64,000 nt of DNA from Mesostigma viride. Its lineage: Eukaryota; Streptophyta; Mesostigmatophyceae; Mesostigmatales; Mesostigmataceae. The translations under genes were made by a program, and so were the position numbers. Below, one piece after another: positions 44,010-63,993 of the stretch. The notes under the pieces were generated by a model. The model was not told where the DNA came from. It was given only the letters and a program-made list of their open reading frames with translations, and made no database searches. The stretch is taken from contig RPFO01000026.1 in the NCBI GenBank assembly GCA_009746045.1, forward strand, positions 3,405,108-3,469,107. Reading direction: 5' to 3'. Within the stretch, counting starts at the first letter, position 1. Each line of letters starts with the position of its first letter.

Positions 44010-45330
44010 ATGGGGGGGGCTGGCATGCTTGCGTGGGTGTGGGGGGCCTCGCATGCGTGCGTGGGTGTGGGGGGGGCTCGCATGCGTGCGTGGGTGTGGG
44101 GGGGAGTGGCATGCATGCGTGGGTGTGGTGGGGGGCTGCCATGCATGCGTGGGGTTAGGGGGGCTGGCACGCGTGTGTGGGTTCGTGGGGTGGCTGCCAT
44201 GCGTGCGTGGGTGTGTGGGGTGGCTGGCATGCGTACGTGGGTGTGGGGGGTGGCTGGCATGCATAAGTGGGTTTGTGATGGGCTGGCATGCGTGCGTGGG
44301 TTGGTGGGGTGGCTGGCATGCATGCGTGCATGTGGGGGGTCGCTGGCATGCATGCGTGGGTTTGTGGGGTAGCTGGCATGCAGGCGTGGGTGTGGGAGGG
44401 GCTGGCATGCATGCGTGGGTGTGGGGGGTGGCTGGCATGCATGCCTGCATGTGGGGTGGGGCTGGCATGCGTGCGTGGGTGTGGGGGGGGCTCGCATGCG
44501 TGCGTGGGTGTGGGGGGGGCTCGCATGCGTGCGTGGGTGTGGGGGGGAGTGGCATGCATGCGTGGGTGTGGTGGGGGGCTGCCATGCATGCGTGGGGTTA
44601 GGGGGGGCTGGCACGCGTGTGTGGGTTGGTGGGGTGGCTGCCATGCGTGCGTGGGTGTGTGGGGTGGCTGGCATGCGTACGTGGGTGTGGGGGGTGGCTG
44701 GCATGCATAAGTGGGTTTGTGATGGGCTGGCATGCGTGCGTGGGTTGGTGGGGTGGCTGGCATGCATGCGTGCATGTGGGGGGTCGCTGGCATGCATGCG
44801 TGGGTTTGTGGGGTAGCTGGCATGCGGGCGTGGGTGTGGGAGGGGCTGGCATGCATGCGTGGGTGTGGGGGGTGGCTGGCATGCATGCCTGCATGTGGGG
44901 TAGGGCTGGCATGCGTGCGTGGGTGTGGGGGGGGCTGCCATGCGTGTGTCGGGGGGCTGGCATGCGTGGGTGGTTGGCGGGGGAGTGGCATGCATGCGTG
45001 GGTGTGGTGGGGAGCTGCCATGCATGCGTGGTTTTAAGGGGGGGCTGGCACGCGTGCGTGGGTTCGTGGGGTGGCTGCCATGCGTGCGTGGGGGTGGGGG
45101 GTGGCTGGCATGCGTAAGTGGCTGTGGGGGTTGCTGGAATGCATAAGTGGGTTGTGGGGTGGCTGGCATGCGTGCGTGGGTGTGGGGGTGGCTGGCATGC
45201 GTGCGTGGATTGGTGGGGTGGCTGGCATGCATGCGGGCATGTGGGGGGTGGCTGGAATCCATGCGTGGGTTTGTGGGGTATAGCTAACATGTGTGCGTGG
45301 GTGTGGGAGGGGCTGGCATGCATGCGTTGG
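44010..45330. repeat. 30-bp G-rich minisatellite, copy 5
   Basis: Made of a roughly 440-bp higher-order block present twice (marker GGGGGGTCGCTGGCATGC at about 44334 and 44774). Confidence 0.93.
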
Positions 45331-45645
45331 TTGACATGCCATGGATGAAAAACGCCAAGAAGAGTATATGGCCCCGCTGCCACCAAAAATCACCTGGTTG
45401 ATCAACCAAGGGGATAGCCTGCACAGTGAGACACAAACACAGCAGACCCAGCAAAGCAAAATTCAGGTTGTAAGCGAGTGGAGATTACTTTTGACATGCT
45501 TGATGAAGAAATATATAACACACCTTCTATTGTCACACCTTCTATAAACAAATGGTTGATTGATCACCTTATACACCACGTAAACATGCTACCAGACGCG
45601 CTCTTCAGTCCAGTCAAAATCCACGTGCGAAGCAAGTCAGCTTAC

Positions 45646-45819
45646 GCAGAAAGCACCATGAATGTCAGCCAGTACAGCAGTAAATGACGCCCCAAACCCG
45701 TGACCAGGCAAGCATCCAGAGGGGCTTTCACCGCCCAGTATATTCCAGAAAAAAGCATCACAGATCCTTGGGCAACGGACGTTCACACAGGACATGCGAA
45801 GGACCATGAAGATGGCGTC
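45646..45819 (-). pseudogene. Exon b, macrosatellite copy 5
   Basis: Open, with diverged residues (LRMSCVNVRCPRICDAFFW) and the donor GTAAGC. The exon a join differs by one base from subfamily A, which shifts its frame, so the B version is probably not functional as a whole. Confidence 0.45.
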
Positions 45820-47494
45820 CTGCACGGCTAAGAAAATAAAACGCAGACCCTTGCTACGCTATGTCTTTGCTGCGACTAGGTGGATTCGGCGAAATGGAAA
45901 GAACGCAACCATGAAAATGCATCAGAAAGAGAGCAGGTACTACCCCGGTCATCGAAACAAACGCCTCACCATCGGCATCGCCGGTTACGTCCCGTGGCAA
46001 AAAATCCAGCGTTCTTTCCAATATGATGTGGCGACAGCAGAAGCTCGTTGGCCACACCCCAAGCCTTCCACGAACAGCAAACTGATTTCACTAGGCACCC
46101 AATACGTAAAGCAGTTAAGCATGATACTACAATACCTAAATCTACAACGACATTCCATTTCCAGGTCGCCATAGCGACACGGACCTCTCCCACGCAGGTA
46201 TCACTCCGTTGACGCACCTCCAGCTCATAAAATTTCGCACTTGCTCTTCAAACATAAAATTTTGACGTATAAAACCATGGCTGCGCATTCCCCATCCCAA
46301 TTTTCTAGCCTACGTTGCCTGCCATCGCCAGCCAGCACAAGGAAAATTGCTCGCGCAGCACGTCACTTTGTTTTTCGCCCCGAGCATGCCGCACGCTTTG
46401 CCAATAATTCCCAGTTCTGTGTCATTTCTCACGTATTCTAGTTATTTAGTTCTTTAGTTAGTTATTAAGTTAGTTATTTAGTTAGTAATTTACTTACTTA
46501 CTTAGTCTCGTCTGATTCTATTTCCCCATTCAGGTGTGAACGTTTCCGTTCATCACATCTTTAACGCTTCATGAACGTTTTCGTTCGTAACGGTAAATTC
46601 CGTCTCGTTTGATTCTATTTCCCCTGTTCAGGCGCGAACGTTTCCGTTCAGCACGTAACTGTCATTTCGTCTCGCTTGCTTATCAAATTTCACATCCCAC
46701 GTCCTGTGCCCCGAAAAGTTTTAGTACAGATATCGGTTCGCCAGACTTTGTTTGACGCTTAAAATAGTCAACGCGCCGTAATGTCCTGAGGCCGCGCGGA
46801 TTGGCGAGACGCCCCACCTGCCCGCAAAAGTCTGAACATGTTCAGCGTTTCAGCACCCGTTCAGGAAAACACGACACTCGATCTCCAAGGTTTGGGGATT
46901 TTCTTTGGACTACGCGATTGGCCATCTCGCTACGGTCCTGGACGTCGTCCGCTCCCGCGCTAGGGGGCGCGGGGGACGGCCCCACTTTCGGCCTACGGCC
47001 TCGGCCAAAGTTTTCGGGCTTCATAAATCGTAGTTACTAGTAGGGGACAAGAAAAAAGTGGGGGAGGGGGGGCTATCGCCCCCCCTCCCCGACTTGAGAG
47101 GACGTGACTCGCCGCTAGCGGCCCAGAGGCCGATAGTCGACCTTCTGGGCGCCAACCGCACCGGCCCGCGCGACGCGCCAAGACCCTTCCACGGAGGACG
47201 CGCGAGCGGACGATTCCGACCGGGACGAACCGCCGCCGTGCGCCACGCGCAACGGACCCTTCCCCGTGAACACCGTGGAAGCTCTCCGACTAGCGTGAGA
47301 TACTTGGAAATTTCGTCACGTTCGTATCGAAAATGAAATTTCTGACAAATTTGTCAGCTCGGACAGAACCACAATGAATTTCAGCATACCATTCGATACA
47401 ACAATGATATTTCGGCGTCGGATACTTGGAAATTTCGTTACGTTCGTATCGCCAGTGAAATTCTGACAAATTTTATCCTGAACTATTTCGCATC

Positions 47495-47718
47495 ATAACA
47501 TGACTCCGTTGGGAGATCATCATGTAGCACTGGCTAACATATTCCCTTGCTGGATGGATGGAGGTAGGTGAAGAATTAAACCTTTTTGAATGACCTTATT
47601 TGTCTAATTGTAATTGCCTAGCACAGTCTACCTAGAGGAGGGCCCTGATTGGCACAATTGTGGCCATGTACGTAATTATGCTACATGTCGTACATGATCT
47701 CCCCACTAGTCATGTTAT
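47495..47718. mobile_element. 224-bp MITE-like element, copy 6
   Basis: Same element as at 43424-43647 with very few differences (CCCCACTAG for CCCAACTAG near the right end). Confidence 0.65.
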
Positions 47719-48082
47719 AATTTAATTTCATTTTAATGCTAGCATGCCTTGTTGCATGCCCTCAAAGCTAAAATTGTTTATCACATGCAGAGAGAGCCCG
47801 CACAATGAATTTCAGCGTACCATTCATTAATTAATTATACCATGCGATATACTTTACAGATATTTCGCTGTCAAATACTTCGAAATTTGGGTACTGCTTT
47901 TTGCAAGCCAGCCATAAGGACCAAACACTCCCATGCAAACTCCCATTTTCATCATTAATTAATATTCATTGAGTGGCAATCCTTTCATTCCTTTGTTCAC
48001 ACATGCACCATCCGTCATTCCCATTATTAAATTGAAAAAATTAAAACATAGCATGACTCCGTGGTGCCCACTATGACTTCAT

Positions 48083-50028
48083 GGGGGGGGCTGGCATGCT
48101 TGCGTGGGTGTGGGGGGGCCTCGCATGCGTGCGTGGGTGTGGGGGGGGGCTTGCATGCGTGCGTGGGTGTGGGGGGGAGTGGCATGCATGCGTGGGTGTG
48201 GTGGGGGGCTGCCATGCATGCGTGGGGTTAGGAGGGGCTGGCACGCGTGTGTGGGTTCGTGGGGTGGCTGCCATGCGTGCGTGGGTGTGTGGGGTGGCTG
48301 GCATGCGTACGTGGGTGTGGGGGGTGGCTGGCATGCATAAGTGGGTTTGTATGGGCTGGCATGCGTGCGTGGGTTGGTGGGGTGGCTGGCATGCATGCGT
48401 GCATGTGGGGGGTCGCTGGCATGCATGCGTGGGTTTGTGGGGTAGCTGGCATGCAGGCGTGGGTGTGGGAGGGGCTGGCATGCATGCGTGGGTGTGGGGG
48501 GTGGCTGGCATGCATGCCTGCATGTGGGGTGGGGCTGGCATGCGTGCGTGGGTGTGGGGGGGGCTCGCATGCGTGCGTGGGTGTGTGTGGGGGCTCGCAT
48601 GCGTGCGTGGGTGTGGGGGGGAGTGGCATGCATGCGTGGGTGTGGTGGGGGGCTGCCATGCATGCATGGGGTTAGGGGGGGCTGGCACGCGTGTGTGGGT
48701 TGGTAGGGTGGCTGCCATGCGTGCGTGGGTGTGTGGGGTGGCTGGCATGCGTACGTGGGTGTGGGGGGTGGCTGGCATGCATAAGTGGGTTTGTGATGGG
48801 CTGGCATGCGTGCGTGGGTTGGTGGGGGGCTGCCATGCATGCGTGGGGTTAGGAGGGGCTGGCACGCGTGTGTGGGTTCGTGGGGTGGCTGGCATGCGTG
48901 CGTGGGTGTGTGGGGTGGCTGGCATGCGTACGTGGGTGTGGGGGTGGCTGGCATGCATAAGTGGGTTTGTAATGGGCTGGCATGCGTGCGTGGGTTGGTG
49001 GGGTGGCTGGCATGCATGCGTGCATGTGGGGGGTCGCTGGCATGCATGCGTGGGTTTGTGGGGTAGCTGGCATGCAGGCGTGGGTGTGGGAGGGGCTGGC
49101 ATGCATGCGTGGGTGTGGGGGGTGGCTGGCATGCATGCCTGCATGTAGGGTGGGGCTGGCATGCGTGCGTGGGTGTGGGGGGGGCTCGCATGCGTGCGTG
49201 GGTGTGTGTGGGGGCTCGCATGCGTGCGTGGGTGTGGGGGGGAGTGGCATGCATGCGTGGGTGTGGTGGGGGGCTGCCATGCATGCATGGGGTTAGGGGG
49301 GGGCTGGCACGCGTGTGTGGGTTGGTAGGGTGGCTGCCATGCGTGCGTGGGTGTGTGGGGTGGCTGGCATGCGTACGTGGGTGTGGGGGGTGGCTGGCAT
49401 GCATAAGTGGGTTTGTGATGGGCTGGCATGCGTGCGTGGGTTGGTGGGGTGGCTGGCATGCATGCGTGCATGTGGGGGGTCGCTGGCATGCATGCGTGGG
49501 TTTGTGGGGTAGCTGGCATGCGGGCGTGGGTGTGGGAGGGGCTGGCATGCATGCGTGGGTGTGGGGGGTGGCTGGCATGCATGCCTGCATGTGGGGTAGG
49601 GCTGGCATGCGTGCGTGGGTGTGGGGGGGGGCTGCCATGCGTGTGTCGGGGGGCTGGCATGCGTGGGTGGTTGGCGGGGGGAGTGGCATGCATGCGTGGG
49701 TGTGGTGGGGAGCTGCCATGCATGCGTGGTTTTAAGGGGGGGCTGGCACGCGTGCGTGGGTTCGTGGGGTGGCTGCCATGCGTGCGTGGGGGTGGTGGGT
49801 GGCTGGCATGCGTAAGTGGCTGTGGGGGTTGCTGGAATGCATAAGTGGGTTGTGGGGTGGCTGGCATGCGTGCGTGGGTGTGGGGGTGGCTGGCATGCGT
49901 GCGTGGATTGGTGGGGTGGCTGGCATGCATGCGGGCATGTGGGGGGTGGCTGGAATCCATGCGTGGGTTTGTGGGGTATAGCTAACATGTGTGCGTGGGT
50001 GTGGGAGGGGCTGGCATGCATGCGTTGG
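48083..50028. repeat. 30-bp G-rich minisatellite, copy 6
   Basis: The higher-order block marker GGGGGGTCGCTGGCATGC occurs three times (about 48410, 49028, 49475), against two in copy 5. Copy 6 therefore gained a roughly 620-bp internal duplication after the unit duplicated. Confidence 0.93.
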
Positions 50029-50343
50029 TTGACATGCCATGGATGAAAAACGCCAAGAAGAGTATATGGCCCCGCTGCCACCAAAAATCACCTGGTTGAT
50101 CAACCAAGGGGATAGCCTGCACAGTGAGACACAAACACAGCAGACCCAGCAAAGCAAAATTCAGGTTGTAAGCGAGTGGAGATTACTTTTGACATGCTTG
50201 ATGAAGAAATATATAACACACCTTCTATTGTCACACCTTCTATAAACAAATGGTTGATTGATCACCTTATACACCACGTAAACATGCTACCAGACGCGCT
50301 CTTCAGTCCAGTCAAAATCCACGTGCGAAGCAAGTCAGCTTAC

Positions 50344-50517
50344 GCAGAAAGCACCATGAATGTCAGCCAGTACAGCAGTAAATGACGCCCCAAACCCGTG
50401 ACCAGGCAAGCATCCAGAGGGGCTTTCACCGCCCAGTATATTCCAGAAAAAAGCATCACAGATCCTTGGGCAACGGACGTTCACACAGGACATGCGAAGG
50501 ACCATGAAGATGGCGTC
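50344..50517 (-). pseudogene. Exon b, macrosatellite copy 6
   Basis: The same reading as in copy 5, without visible change. Confidence 0.45.
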
Positions 50518-51062
50518 CTGCACGGCTAAGAAAATAAAACGCAGACCCTTGCTACGCTATGTCTTTGCTGCGACTAGGTGGATTCGGCGAAATGGAAAGA
50601 ACGCAACCATGAAAATGCATCAGAAAGAGAGCAGGTACTACCCCGGTCATCGAAACAAACGCCTCACCATCGGCATCGCCGGTTACGTCCCGTGGCAAAA
50701 AATCCAGCGTTCTTTCCAATATGATGTGGCGACAGCAGAAGCTCGTTGGCCACACCCCAAGCCTTCCACGAACAGCAAACTGATTTCACTAGGCACCCAA
50801 TACGTAAAGCAGTTAAGCATGATACTACAATACCTAAATCTACAACGACATTCCATTTCCAGGTCGCCATAGCGACACGGACCTCTCCCACGCAGGTATC
50901 ACTCCGTTGACGCACCTCCAGCTCATAAATTTCGCACTTGCTCTTCAAACATAAAATTTTGACGTATAAAACCATGGCTGCGCATTCCCCATCCCAATTT
51001 TCTAGCCTACGTTGCCTGCCATCGCCAGCCAGCACAAGGAAAATTGCTCGCGCAGCACGTCA

Positions 51063-51071
51063 CTTTGTTTT
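51063..51071. other. MULE target site duplication, left copy
   Basis: CTTTGTTTT immediately before the left terminal inverted repeat. The right flank begins CTTTGTT at 63994, where the window ends two bases short of the full 9 bp. Macrosatellite copy 5 has this site once, followed by TCGCCCCG. Confidence 0.85.
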
Positions 51072-51250
51072 GAGTTTTTGTAAACATCAGACACTGATTT
51101 CTTCAGACGATGCACAAGGCTGGGCGCGGCGCAGCGTGCGCAAGGCTGGCGTGCGCAAGGCTGGGGAGTGCGCGAGGCTGGGAGTGCGCAAGGCTGGGCG
51201 CGGCGCGACTTGACAGCTACCCACTGGTGCGGCGTAAAACTCCAACCGAC
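51072..51250 (+). repeat. Left terminal inverted repeat of MULE
   Basis: The outer 127 bp are identical to the right end. Further in, homology resumes around CGTAAAACTCC...CGACGTAAA after a segment of different length. It carries four to five copies of CGCAAGGCTGG separated by short spacers. Confidence 0.92.
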
Positions 51251-51408
51251 GTAAAAGTGTGGCTTGCAAAAGGCGCCAAATTTTGAGCAAGCAGGACTTG
51301 GGTCAAATTCGCCGATGCGACCTCTGGTGATCATGGCCGCAACTAGCCGACTGCAATCCTCGTGAAGAACGTCGCGGCTTGCGATTTCATTTCATAGGCA
51401 CTATCATC

Positions 51409-60063
<8,655 letters not shown>

Positions 60064-61720
60064 TTCATCCCCTTCAATTAGTCCATCCCAGCCTTGTCCA
60101 TTGTACCACTCGGTCACGAGATAGCTGCCCTTGGGTGGTGCCATGTCCGGGATGAGTTAAAATGTTGTTATTGTATTAAAGCATGGATAAAATAATTGCA
60201 TTTTCATTTTAGCAACATCAAAGAGACAACATAACATGTTCATAATTCAATTGTGATTGATTTGGGTTTGATAAACAGTGCTCTCAACGTTTTCCAATTC
60301 ATCTACACCTTAGTCATGAATTTCAATACAAAATGCTGGTGGGATGGTGATGCATGGAGCATGAATTAATGGATTAAAATATTTACTCATATAATTTTAA
60401 CACCTAAAAAGTGATTTCAGTCGTCACATGCAATGTTGGGCTACCACCTCTTTTGTTTTGGAATTTTGGCACAGTATCGAGAAAGAGGTAATTCCAAAGT
60501 TTGCCAATGACTGCATGGTCTCGGAGCTAAACCAAGAGTTGTGTGTACGACCCTCATTTGTCGTGGCATGATCCACGTAGGGTCTGAGTACAAGGCTAAC
60601 CAGGACAGTCATAATGCGTACACTCTATGCTCCTAGTACTTGTTGATATTGACATATTCTCCAGATTTCTGGCCTGCGCCGGTAGTCGCTTTGATATTGC
60701 ATTCATTATGCTCACGTGATGCATGTCACGATAATATTATACTGTCTAACGTATTAGTTGCATTGAATTGAAGCGTTACTCCGTTGGGAGATCACGTAAC
60801 ACATGTCCGGTAGTCTGTAATATTAAGGCAGATGGTGCGCAAGGATAGATGGCAAGTAGTGATGAAGGAGACCACCCCCAAGTCTGTGGGGGCTCCGCGT
60901 GTGACCAAGTATGGCATTCATAGCGATTCGGGCCGCGGTGCCCACACCCCTGTAACTAGGACCTAGATAGCTTATACCATCCATTCCATCCCATGTTCCC
61001 CTCCCACTGAGGACTTATGCTCACGTGACGCAGTCACGTGTCTATTAATTAATTAATTAATGTCCGGTAGGGGCACCTCGGGTAACCCGCTACGGTCGGC
61101 ACAGTGCCACCGGCCGCGGGGCCCACAATCCTGCTACCCGTGCTTAGATAGTTTCTTTCGCATGTCATCCATTCCCTTCATGAGGATACTGCTCACGCAG
61201 TCACGTGGTATTAATTAATTAATTAAATGTCCGTGAGAGGGGGTACATGGTCTATAAGCGTGCTAAGCAACAACCTGCAAATGATGTAAACTTAATAATG
61301 CTCACGTGATGTTTGTTAATTATAATATTGATAATTGTCTCTTGTTCACGTGGTGCAGTCACGTTCTTATCGCACGCAATTGATAGCACTGTTACGAGTT
61401 AACCCACCTCTATGTGAGAACCTGTACGTCTCCACCGTTGGCACTCGAATGGTACCTATCACCACTAAAGATGATTTAGAGGAATCGTTCGCGACAGCTA
61501 GATTGCAATGAAGCTTGATACATGTTCAGCTGCAATAAAACACATTTCCCAATTAACACAAGCAACAGCTATTGTGTGGGTCGACAACAACCAACTAACT
61601 ATGAGCCCAACTCGAACGTATCGACGTTGGCTAGACTGCCATTATTGTTCTCACGACAGACCATACATTGAGGTGCTCACAGAACGCTGGCACCAAGGGC
61701 AGAGGACATACAGGTAAAAA
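60064..61720. other. MULE 3' region, non-coding
   Basis: No convincing coding sequence. Between 60700 and 61370 it has recurrent CACGTG palindromes (TCACGTGATG, TCACGTGACGCAGTCACGTG) and TTAATTAA runs (about 61043 and 61211). A CTCCGTTGGGAG motif lies at 60780. Confidence 0.55.
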
Positions 61721-61721
61721 C

Positions 61722-62535
61722 CATGACATGAGTAGGAACGGGCATGGCATGACTAGGAACGTGTACAGCATGACTAGGAACGGGTATGGCATGACTAGGA
61801 AGTAGGAACAGGTATGGCATGACTAGGAAAGAGCATGGCATGACTAGGAACGGGCATGGCATGACTAGGAACGGGTGTGGCATGACTAGGAACGTGTACA
61901 ACATGACTAGGAACGGGATGGCATGACTAGGAATGAGTATGTCATGACTCGGAACGGGTATGGCATGACTCGGAACGACCATGGCATGACTAGGAACGGG
62001 TACAGCATGACTAGGAACGGGTATGGCATGACTAGGAATGAGTATGTCATGACTCGGAACGGGTATGGCATGACTCGGAACGACCATGGCATGACTAGGA
62101 ACGGGTATGGCATGACTAGGAACGGGTGTGGCATGACTAGGAGCGTGTACAGCATGACTAGGAACGGGTATGGCATGACTAGGAACGGGTATGGCATGAC
62201 TAGGAACGGGTATGGCATGACTAGGAACGGGCATGGCATGACTAGGAACGGGTGTGGCATGACTAGGAACGGGCATGGCATGACTAGGAACGGCCATGGC
62301 ATGACTAGGAACGGGCATGGCATGACTAGGAACGGGTATGGCATGACTAGGAACGGGTATGGCATGACTAGGAACGGGTATGGCATGACTAGGAACGGGC
62401 ATGGCATGACTAGTAACGGTATGGCATGACTAGGAACGGGCATGGCATGACTAGGAACGGGTATGGCATGACTCGGAACGACCATGGCATGACTAGGAAC
62501 GGCCATGGCATGACTAGGAACGGGTATGGCATGAC
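61722..62535. repeat. 21-bp tandem repeat, main array
   Basis: About 38 units of ATGGCATGACTAGGAACGGG(T/C), with variants ending GTGTACA or GAGTATGT and CTCGGAACGACC. A super-repeat of several units is duplicated (about 61925-61990 and 62040-62105). Because the period is 21, heptapeptide frames (MTRNGYG on plus, PVPSHAI or FLVMPYP on minus) stay open but are probably not genes. Confidence 0.93.
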
Positions 62536-62958
62536 GTGGCCCACGCGCATGTGCGCCCATAATGGCCCCCATGGATGATGCTTTCAGTATTTAGCCGCGC
62601 CCAGCCTACAATGGGACCTCCCATGGATGATGCATTAAGAATTTAGCCATGCGATGCCTATGCAGGGAGTTACTCTCTGCTGAGATGCCATGTGTACACC
62701 AGCTATAGCCTAGCCACATACCCTCCACCCCATATGTCATGCAGGCCTTCTAGGCCCTCTCCTCAAGCCCCCCCCTGGGTGCCTGTGCTTGTTAAGGAGG
62801 CATGAACCATCATGGCGGTGCAGGTGCACCTTGTGCACCCAGAGCAGGTGACAGTTGTACATCCTCCACCTGCAGGTTGTAGCCCTGATTGTATTACAAA
62901 CCCATAGATGCCCTTTCTCAGGGCTATGTGTTACATATGCTCCCAACGGAGCTATCAT
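62536..62958. other. Spacer between 21-bp arrays
   Basis: Contains a CTCCCAACGGAG motif (reverse of the CTCCGTTGGGAG family) at about 62940, just before a run of AATTAATTAATTAATTAA. No gene seen. Confidence 0.5.
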
Positions 62959-62980
62959 TTTAATTAATTAATTAATTAAT

Positions 62981-63087
62981 GGCATGACTAGGAACGGGAG
63001 TGACATGACTAGGAACGACCATGGCATGACTCGGAACGACCATGGCATGACTAGGAAGGAGCATGGCATGACTAGGAACGGGTATGG
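62981..63087. repeat. 21-bp tandem repeat, second short array
   Basis: Five units of the same 21-bp repeat beginning right after the TTAATTAA run, so the array was probably split by an insertion of the 62536-62980 segment. Confidence 0.85.
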
Positions 63088-63790
63088 CGGCCAAGCACGT
63101 GGGCGGGTTCGTGCTATTCGTACCGTTGATGCTGAAGAGTCACAGGTATCGTTGGAACGGAACGGTCCAGGGGTCGCAGGCGGTTCTTCCCGGGACTGAT
63201 CTTCCAGCGCTGCAAGAAAATCACGAACATGTCCCTGGTTGGGTAAAGAAAGCAGGCAAACCCCGACCGGCCGACCGCGTCCCCACCGTGCATGTACCTT
63301 GGTAAGACGTACGTAAGGTTCTGTGGGCTGAACTGACCGCGCTTCAAGAATATGACGATTTGAAGCCACTATGAAGGTATATGCAAACCATGTCGGCGTC
63401 ATCCGCTCGACCCCTCTTACTCAGATATAGTTGGATATGCAGCATAAAAAGCAACGGGGAGAAATTGTCAATGACTATGATCCCCCAACTGTGGGTGTTA
63501 GGAAATAGAAAAAGCATGGCAGGCATAGCTTGCGTGCAACATTGGGGGTCGGAAATTCTAGTCGGGGGGGTCAGTGGACTCCAACGTGGACTCGATACTC
63601 AGATTGATTGATTATTGAGGGTAAACTGCACGACTACAGGCTCTTTGCGCGCGCCACATGTTAAGTAATCATGCCATCAGCTGCCATTTTGAACGCATCA
63701 TAAGGAAACCCGTCGGGTTAAAAACTAAGATCTAAACGGCCATCACCACTCGCATCGACGACGAAATTCGGCTAAGTCCAAAGGCAGCCG
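63088..63790. other. MULE right subterminal region, no recognised gene
   Basis: Short frames on both strands (for example 63084-63305 plus, 63114-63402 minus) show no family. A second MULE protein could be sought here but there is no evidence for it. Confidence 0.4.
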
Positions 63791-63799
63791 ATACGATTT

Positions 63800-63993
63800 A
63801 CGTCGTTTGCAGTTTTACGCGCCAGCCTTGCGCACGCTGCCGCGCCGCGCCCAGCCACGATGCACTCCCAGCCTTGCGCACTCCCAGCCTCGCGCACTCC
63901 CCAGCCTTGCGCACGCCAGCCTTGCGCACGCTGCGCCGCGCCCAGCCTTGTGCATCGTCTGAAGAAATCAGTGTCTGATGTTTACAAAAACTC
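63800..63993 (-). repeat. Right terminal inverted repeat of MULE
   Basis: Read on the minus strand it is identical to the left repeat for the outer 127 bp, then has extra GTGCATCGTGGCTGGG-type sequence and another CGCAAGGCTGG unit before the shared CGTAAAAC...CGACGTAAA part. Confidence 0.92.

Larger units (their letters stand above)
42979..47046. repeat. Macrosatellite copy 5 (subfamily B)
   Basis: Opens with a different G/C hairpin and carries a 224-bp MITE (43424-43647). Minisatellite at 44010-45330. Near 46363-46375 it holds the uninterrupted sequence CACTTTGTTTTTCGCCCCG, the empty counterpart of the MULE insertion in copy 6. Confidence 0.9.
25972..51071. repeat. Macrosatellite: six tandem 4.1-4.6 kb units
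   Basis: Units begin at 25972, 30059, 34227, 38854, 42979 and 47047. Common order: hairpin of G and C runs; about 200 bp of GC-rich sequence; AT-richer spacer including GCAATCCTTTGTAAACACATG; a 30-bp minisatellite array; a block with ATGGCCCCGCTG and exon-like sequences read from the minus strand; an end with GTTCAGACTATA-like and CGGGCCACTTTTCGGGC segments in copies 1-4. Copies 1-4 (subfamily A) and 5-6 (subfamily B) differ in the first 250 bp, in a 270-bp segment after the array found only in A, and in an AT-rich insert found only in B. The last unit is cut by the MULE insertion at 51072. Confidence 0.93.
47047..51071. repeat. Macrosatellite copy 6 (subfamily B), interrupted by MULE
   Basis: Nearly identical to copy 5, with scattered single-base differences in the first kilobase. 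Its array is longer (48083-50028). The unit stops at the MULE left end; the missing right part should continue beyond 64000. Confidence 0.9.

Noticed and set aside
26400-50030. Long open frames of 200-630 codons on both strands (His-Thr-His-Ala and Trp-His-Ala-Cys types)
   Set aside because: They follow the 30-bp minisatellite, which keeps several frames open at once on both strands, and they change frame wherever G-run length varies.
61677-62572. Heptapeptide-repeat proteins in the 21-bp array
   Set aside because: Several frames on both strands are open only because the period is 21; no unique domain is attached.
62968-63402. Second MULE protein on the minus strand
   Set aside because: Its C-terminal third is translation of the 21-bp repeat and the rest shows no family motif.
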